A stretch of 64,000 nt of DNA, taken from positions 1,570,001 to 1,634,000 of the forward strand of contig NZ_CP087719.1 in the NCBI RefSeq assembly GCF_020991085.1. The letters are read 5' to 3'. Each line of letters starts with the position of its first letter. Within the stretch, counting starts at the first letter, position 1. Below are positions 60,084 to 64,000 of the stretch, in pieces. Source of the stretch: Roseomonas sp. OT10. Its GTDB lineage: Bacteria; Pseudomonadota; Alphaproteobacteria; Acetobacterales; Acetobacteraceae. The translations under genes were made by a program, and so were the position numbers. The notes under the pieces were generated by a model. It did no database searches. It saw only the letters and a list, made by a program, of their open reading frames with translations, and was not told the origin of the DNA.

Positions 60084-60932
60084 ATGATCCCGGCCATCGA
60101 TTCCTACTGCTTCCACCGCTACTTCGGCGATTGCTACCCGGGGCTGGAGCGCGATCCGGGCCGGCGGATGGAGGTCTGGGACGTCCTGCGCCTGGCCGGC
60201 GAGCTGGGGGCGGGCGGAGTCTCGCTGGAGGGCTGCTACCTTCCCGGCGACGCGGCCTTCCTCGACCGGCTGCGCGGGGCGCTGGACGCGGCCGGGCTGG
60301 CGCGGGTCTGGGCCTGGGGCCATCCCGACGGGCTGGGCTCCGGGCGGAAGCCGGAGGCGGCGGAGGATCTGCTCCGCCACCTGGCCATGGCCCGCCGCGT
60401 GGGGGCCGGCGTCATGCGCATCTGCTGCGGCGGCCGGCGCACGCGCCCGGATTCCTGGCCGGAGCATCGTGCGCTGCTGTTGCCGCTGCTGCGAGGCCTG
60501 CTCCCCGCCGCCGAGGCGCAGGGCGTGGTCCTGGCGATCGAGAACCACATCGACCTGCTGGCCGGGGAGCTGGCGGAGCTGCTGGAGACGATCGACTCCC
60601 CCTGGCTCGGTGCCTGCCTCGACACGGCCAACAACGTCCGCATGGGCGAGGAGCCGCTGGCCGTGGTGCGCCGGCTGGCCCCCTGGACCCGGGCGACGCA
60701 CGTCAAGGACGTGGCGCCGCTGCCCGGGGCGGAGGGAGCCTTCGCCGCCTGGCCCAGCGTGCCGCTGGGGGAGGGGGTGGTGGGCATCCCCGCCGTCATC
60801 GCGGAGCTGCGGCGGGCGGGGTATGACGGGCTGCTGGCGGTCGAGATCGACTACCTGCATCCGCGCCACGGCACGGACGAGATCGCCGCGATCCGCCGCA
60901 GCCTGGATGCGCTGCGCCTCCTGCTGGGCTGA
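60084..60932 (+). CDS. Sugar phosphate isomerase/epimerase-like TIM-barrel protein
   Basis: This 282-residue AP-endonuclease-2-type TIM barrel is the xylose isomerase-like fold used by sugar isomerases, epimerases and dehydratases. Metal-ligand motifs are visible at strand ends: GGVSLEGC, VVLAIENHID (Glu, His), ACLDTANN (Asp), ATHVKDV (His) and LAVEIDYLHPRHGTDEI (Glu). It follows IclR by 1 nt and precedes DenD. In characterised four-carbon sugar-acid pathways a related isomerase (OtnI) follows the DenD step, so a similar role is possible here but unproven. Confidence 0.85.
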   Translation: MIPAIDSYCFHRYFGDCYPGLERDPGRRMEVWDVLRLAGELGAGGVSLEGCYLPGDAAFLDRLRGALDAAGLARVWAWGHPDGLGSGRKPEAAEDLLRHLAMARRVGAGVMRICCGGRRTRPDSWPEHRALLLPLLRGLLPAAEAQGVVLAIENHIDLLAGELAELLETIDSPWLGACLDTANNVRMGEEPLAVVRRLAPWTRATHVKDVAPLPGAEGAFAAWPSVPLGEGVVGIPAVIAELRRAGYDGLLAVEIDYLHPRHGTDEIAAIRRSLDALRLLLG

Positions 60933-61012
60933 GCCGGCGGCTCTGGACGCCCGCCCCGCCCCGGACGAGAGTGCGGCCCGCCCGGCAACGGGGAGCAGCA
61001 AGGGGGAAGCGC

Positions 61013-61999
61013 ATGCACATCCTGGTCGTCGGCGCCGCCGGCATGGTCGGCCGCAAGCTGGTGGCGCGCCTGGCGAAGGACGGGCAGCTCGGCGGGCAGC
61101 AGGTGTCCCGCCTGTCGCTGGTGGACGTGGTGGCGCCGGACGCGCCCGAGAGCATCCCCACGGAATGCTGGGCCGCCGATATCTCCGCCCCCGGCGAGGC
61201 GGCGCGCATGATCGCCGGCCGCCCGGACGTGGTCTTCCACCTCGCCGCCATCGTCTCCGGCGAGGCGGAGGCGGATTTCGACAAGGGCTACCGCATCAAC
61301 CTGGACGGCACGCGGGACCTGTTCGAGGCGATCCGGCAGGAGGGTCTGCGCAACGGCCCCTACAAGCCGCGGGTGGTCTTCACCTCCTCCGTCGCCGTCT
61401 TCGGCGTGCCGCTGCCCGAGGCCATCCCGGACGACTACGTGCTGGCGCCGCTGACCAGCTACGGCACCCAGAAGGCGATCGGCGAGTTGCTGCTGGCCGA
61501 CTACTCCCGGCGCGGCTTCCTCGACGGCATCGGCATCCGCCTGCCCACCATCTGCATCCGCCCCGGCGCGCCCAACAAGGCGGCCTCGGGCTTCTTCTCC
61601 AACATCCTGCGCGAGCCGCTGTCGGGGAAGGACGCGGTGCTGCCGGTCGACGAATCCGTGCGCCACTGGCACGCCAGCCCGCGCGCCGCGGTCGGCTTCC
61701 TGCTGCACGCGGCGACGCTGGACACGGCGCCGCTGGGCGCGCGCCGCACCCTCTCCATGCCCGGCCTTTCCGCCACGGTGGGCGAGCAGATCGAGGCGTT
61801 GCGCCGCGTCGCGGGGGAGAAGGCGGTGAAGCTGATCCGCCGCGAGCCCGACGCCACCATCGCCGGCATCGTCGCCGGCTGGCCGCAGGGCTTCGACCCG
61901 AAGCGTGCCCTGGCGCTGGGCTTCCGGGCGGAGGGCAGCTTCGACGAGATCATCCGCGTCCATATCGAGGATGAGCTGGGCGGCCGCCTGCCCGGCTGA
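61013..61999 (+). CDS. denD: D-erythronate dehydrogenase-like NAD-dependent epimerase/dehydratase family protein
   Basis: This 328-residue extended SDR begins ILVVGAAGMVGRKLVARL, its NAD-binding loop. Further motifs are VFHLAAIVSGEAEADFDKGYRINLDGTRDLFEAI, FTSSVAVFG and the catalytic Tyr and Lys in LTSYGTQKAIGELLL. IRLPTICIRPGAPNKAASGFFSNILREPL and SVRHWHASPRAAVGFLLHAA are characteristic of the DenD type, which oxidises D-erythronate to 2-oxo-D-tetronate. The cluster (IclR, TIM-barrel isomerase, Bug receptor, SDR) supports sugar-acid catabolism. The kinase and decarboxylase partners (OtnK, OtnC) are not in this window, so the substrate is uncertain. Confidence 0.87.
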   Translation: MHILVVGAAGMVGRKLVARLAKDGQLGGQQVSRLSLVDVVAPDAPESIPTECWAADISAPGEAARMIAGRPDVVFHLAAIVSGEAEADFDKGYRINLDGTRDLFEAIRQEGLRNGPYKPRVVFTSSVAVFGVPLPEAIPDDYVLAPLTSYGTQKAIGELLLADYSRRGFLDGIGIRLPTICIRPGAPNKAASGFFSNILREPLSGKDAVLPVDESVRHWHASPRAAVGFLLHAATLDTAPLGARRTLSMPGLSATVGEQIEALRRVAGEKAVKLIRREPDATIAGIVAGWPQGFDPKRALALGFRAEGSFDEIIRVHIEDELGGRLPG

Positions 62000-62022
62000 C
62001 GCGACGGCGGCGCGGCGATGCC

Positions 62023-63072
62023 TCAGCGCATCGCCACGCCGCTTTCACCGGCGGCCATGCGCTGGCGGATCAGCTCCTGCTCCGCCCGGGCGCCCTCCGC
62101 GTCGGTGAAGAAGGTGAAGATAGCGAAGCGCCGGCCGCGCGTGACGGGCATCGCCTCGTGCAGCATGTCGCAGCCGAAGACCGCGCCGCCGCCGACGGGG
62201 GGCGCGTAGAAATCCGGCTCGAACTCCGGGAAGCGCAGCGTCCCGCCCTCGTAGTCCACGCCATGGGCGTTGAGGTTCAGGCTGAGCGCGAAGCGGCGCT
62301 GCTGGGTGAAGGGGGTGCGGTTGTCGCGGTGCGCGCCGAAGGCCCCGGCATCGGCGGCGTCGTAGCAGCCGATGCGCGGCGGCTCGAAGCTCGCCGCCCG
62401 GAAGCGGAAGGCGCGGGCCATCTCCGGCAGGACGCGGCGTTGCAGCCGCTGCTGGAAGGTGGCGTAGAGGCCCTGGTCGTCCAGCGGCACGTCGATCCGG
62501 CGCTTGATGTTCGCGGCCGCGCTCGCCGCCCCGGCCGCGCTGGCGACACGGTTGCGGCTCTTCTCGCCCTTCTCCCAATGCGCAAGCAGGGCGGCGACCA
62601 GCGCGGGCTCCAGGATGCCGGGGATGATCAGCACCGGCGCGCCGGGGGTGCGCAGCACGCCCTCGCGCGGTTCCGGCAGGCTGTCGAGCGCCTGCCGCAG
62701 CGCCTCCGGCCCCTGGCCCAGGAAGCCCAGGCCGCCACGCGGCGCCAGCACCGCCACCCCGCCCCGGGGGAAGCCCAGCGCCCGGGCCAGGGCGCCCTGC
62801 GGGTCGAACAGCCGCGTCACCCCGCCGGCCTGCGCCGCGCCGCCGGGCGGGCCGGCCTCCACCACCAGCAGCACGCCGCCGCGGCGCCGCGCCTCCGCCT
62901 CCGCCGCCGCCAGCGCCTCCGGGGCGGGGCGGTCCTGCGGCCCGGCCAGCAGGACCAGCACCCGGTGCAGGTGGGCGATGGACTGTTGCAGCACGTCCCA
63001 CGCCTCGCCCCGCGCATCGGCCAGGGAAAGGGAGGAGATGATGTCGCCGGGCAGGAGGGCAGCATGGCTCAT
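62023..63072 (-). CDS. Peroxiredoxin-like domain fused to 2OG-Fe(II) oxygenase
   Basis: In this 349-residue protein the first about 140 residues have a thioredoxin/AhpC-like pattern (PGDIISSLSLADARGEAWDVL, VTRLFDPQGALARALGFP, VAVLAPRGGLGFLGQG) but contain no cysteine. The C-terminal half is a prolyl-4-hydroxylase-type 2-oxoglutarate oxygenase with iron ligands in GAFGAHRDNRTPFT (His, Asp) and CDMLHEAMPVTRGRRFAIFTFF (distal His, and Arg for 2OG). The start at 63072 has AAGG at the right distance; ATG 63084 is possible. Probably hydroxylates a protein residue or small molecule; substrate unknown. Confidence 0.85.
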   Translation of the reverse strand: MSHAALLPGDIISSLSLADARGEAWDVLQQSIAHLHRVLVLLAGPQDRPAPEALAAAEAEARRRGGVLLVVEAGPPGGAAQAGGVTRLFDPQGALARALGFPRGGVAVLAPRGGLGFLGQGPEALRQALDSLPEPREGVLRTPGAPVLIIPGILEPALVAALLAHWEKGEKSRNRVASAAGAASAAANIKRRIDVPLDDQGLYATFQQRLQRRVLPEMARAFRFRAASFEPPRIGCYDAADAGAFGAHRDNRTPFTQQRRFALSLNLNAHGVDYEGGTLRFPEFEPDFYAPPVGGGAVFGCDMLHEAMPVTRGRRFAIFTFFTDAEGARAEQELIRQRMAAGESGVAMR

Positions 63073-63190
63073 GGCCGCCTTCATCGTCGGGGCGCGGCCC
63101 GGCTGCAAGCGCCACAATCCCCCGGGGGCGCGGGCGAGGGGTGCGGCGCCGGGCATGGACGCCGCCCGGCCGGCCCCCCAGGCTGGCCGC

Positions 63191-64000
63191 ATGCCCGACC
63201 CCGCCCGCCCCGCGCCGAGCCCCGCCGAGAGACGGGAGTGGCGGATCGGCCTGCTCTGCGCGCTGGGCTCGCTGCTGGTCTGGGCGGGCTTTCCCCTCGC
63301 CGCGCGCCTGGCCGGGCACCAGCCCTTCACCGCCTGGGACGTGGCGGCGCTGCGCTACACCGGCGCCTTCCTGGCCGCGTTGCCGCTGCTGGCGCTGCGC
63401 GGGGTCCCCCGCATCCGCTTCGGCCGGGCGGCCGCGCTCGCCGCGACGGCGGGGCTCGGCTATCCGCTGCTGGCCTATCTCGGCTTCCTCTTCGCGCCGG
63501 CGGCGCATGCGGGGGTGCTGCTGGCGGGCTCGCTGCCCTTCCTCGGCGCCGCCTTCGGCGCGCTGGTGCTGGGCGAGCGCTGGACGGGGCGGCAGGTCGC
63601 GGCGCTGGCCCTGGCCGGGCTGGGCATGGGGCTGCTGGCACGCGACACCTTCGGGGCCCATCCCGGCGCCTGGAAGGGCGACCTGCTCTTCCTCGGCGCC
63701 GCCCTGTCCTGGCTGGCCTACATGCGGCTGGTGCGGCGCTGGCAGGTCCCGGCGCTCTCGGCCACGCTGTGCATCGCCCTGCTCTGCGCCCCCGCCTACC
63801 TGCCCGTCTGGTGGCTGGCCCTGCCCAGCCGGATGGCCGAGGCGGGCTGGGGGACGATCCTGTTCCAGTTCTTCTACCACGGCGTCCTGGCCGTGGTGCT
63901 GGCGGGCTTCCTGTTCACCCGGGCGGTGAACGCGCTGGGGGCGACCACGGCCACCGCCATCACCGCGCTGGTCCCGGCGCTGACCGCGCTCGGCGCCTGG
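63191..64000 (+). CDS. EamA/DMT family transporter (truncated by the window end)
   Basis: This inner-membrane protein of the drug/metabolite transporter superfamily continues past the window edge (270 codons seen, no stop). Helices include IGLLCALGSLLVWAGFPLAARLA, LGYPLLAYLGFLFAPAAHAGVLLAGSLPFLGAAFGALVLGERWTGRQVAAL, LLFLGAALSWLAYMRLVRRW and GVLAVVLAGFLFTRAVNALGATTATAITAL. The SLPFLGAAFGALVLGERW segment is the EamA end-of-repeat signature. It probably exports a small metabolite. The ATG before PDPARPAPSP is used. Confidence 0.85.
   Translation, partial: MPDPARPAPSPAERREWRIGLLCALGSLLVWAGFPLAARLAGHQPFTAWDVAALRYTGAFLAALPLLALRGVPRIRFGRAAALAATAGLGYPLLAYLGFLFAPAAHAGVLLAGSLPFLGAAFGALVLGERWTGRQVAALALAGLGMGLLARDTFGAHPGAWKGDLLFLGAALSWLAYMRLVRRWQVPALSATLCIALLCAPAYLPVWWLALPSRMAEAGWGTILFQFFYHGVLAVVLAGFLFTRAVNALGATTATAITALVPALTALGAW

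Overview
The window is very GC-rich, densely packed chromosomal DNA from an alphaproteobacterium. The best fit is Acetobacteraceae/Rhodospirillales of the Roseomonas type. This rests on gene content and order rather than a database search: hemC-hemD-mitofilin-hemY opposite tsaD, class II DAHP synthase, orphan Bug/TctC solute receptors beside their own regulators, a stand-alone Hint-domain protein, DUF2891 and DUF486 proteins, and extreme G/C at third codon positions. I see no transposase, integrase, phage gene, rRNA or CRISPR array. There are two tRNA genes.

Layout. 0-9.5 kb: a small unknown protein and an alginate-lyase-like protein, then tsaD-GNAT-rlmJ-gpsA on the minus strand (all translationally coupled), facing hemC-hemD-mitofilin-like-hemY on the plus strand. 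tRNA-Thr(CGT) follows. 9.7-14 kb: a transglutaminase-like protease, then a coupled GntR regulator / unknown TIM-barrel-like protein / Bug receptor operon. 14-21.3 kb: single genes (pterin dehydratase, minimal zinc protease, single-domain response regulator, DUF2891, HU, SemiSWEET, GT4 glycosyltransferase, MBL-fold hydrolase, DEDD exonuclease, dienelactone hydrolase). 21.4-30.5 kb: an eight-gene plus-strand operon (IclR, E1 alpha and beta, an acetolactate-synthase-like TPP enzyme, TRAP receptor, fused TRAP permease, SDR, and an internally duplicated protein of unknown function). It looks like a regulated import-and-catabolism unit for an unidentified organic acid. 30.6-34.4 kb: small and membrane proteins, prolyl iminopeptidase, and a PAS plus degenerate GGDEF protein. 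34.4-39 kb: a branched-chain-amino-acid-type ABC transporter with fused permeases. 39.3-42.4 kb: flavin reductase, DOPA-dioxygenase-like, TauD-like and M20 peptidase genes, then tRNA-Val(CAC). 42.7-47.4 kb: DUF3108, gph, glmU and glmS, giving UDP-GlcNAc supply. 47.8-56.9 kb: secreted hypothetical, gabD-like, DMT exporter, Hint-domain protein, gor, aroG, NAPRTase and DUF486. 57.3-62 kb: a sugar-acid-like cluster (frameshifted SDR, Bug receptor, IclR, TIM-barrel isomerase, DenD-like dehydrogenase). 62-64 kb: a peroxiredoxin-like/2OG-oxygenase fusion and a truncated EamA transporter.

Working together. Housekeeping modules (heme, tRNA t6A, glycerol-3-P, UDP-GlcNAc, aromatic amino acids, NAD salvage, glutathione) alternate with three regulator-transporter-enzyme units aimed at small organic or sugar acids. 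Most genes in these operons overlap by 1-4 nt. Notable non-coding features are a 370-bp element present twice in direct orientation between convergent genes, a GntR-type 16-bp palindrome, a paired IclR-type operator, and a 28-bp palindrome containing the stop codons of two convergent genes.
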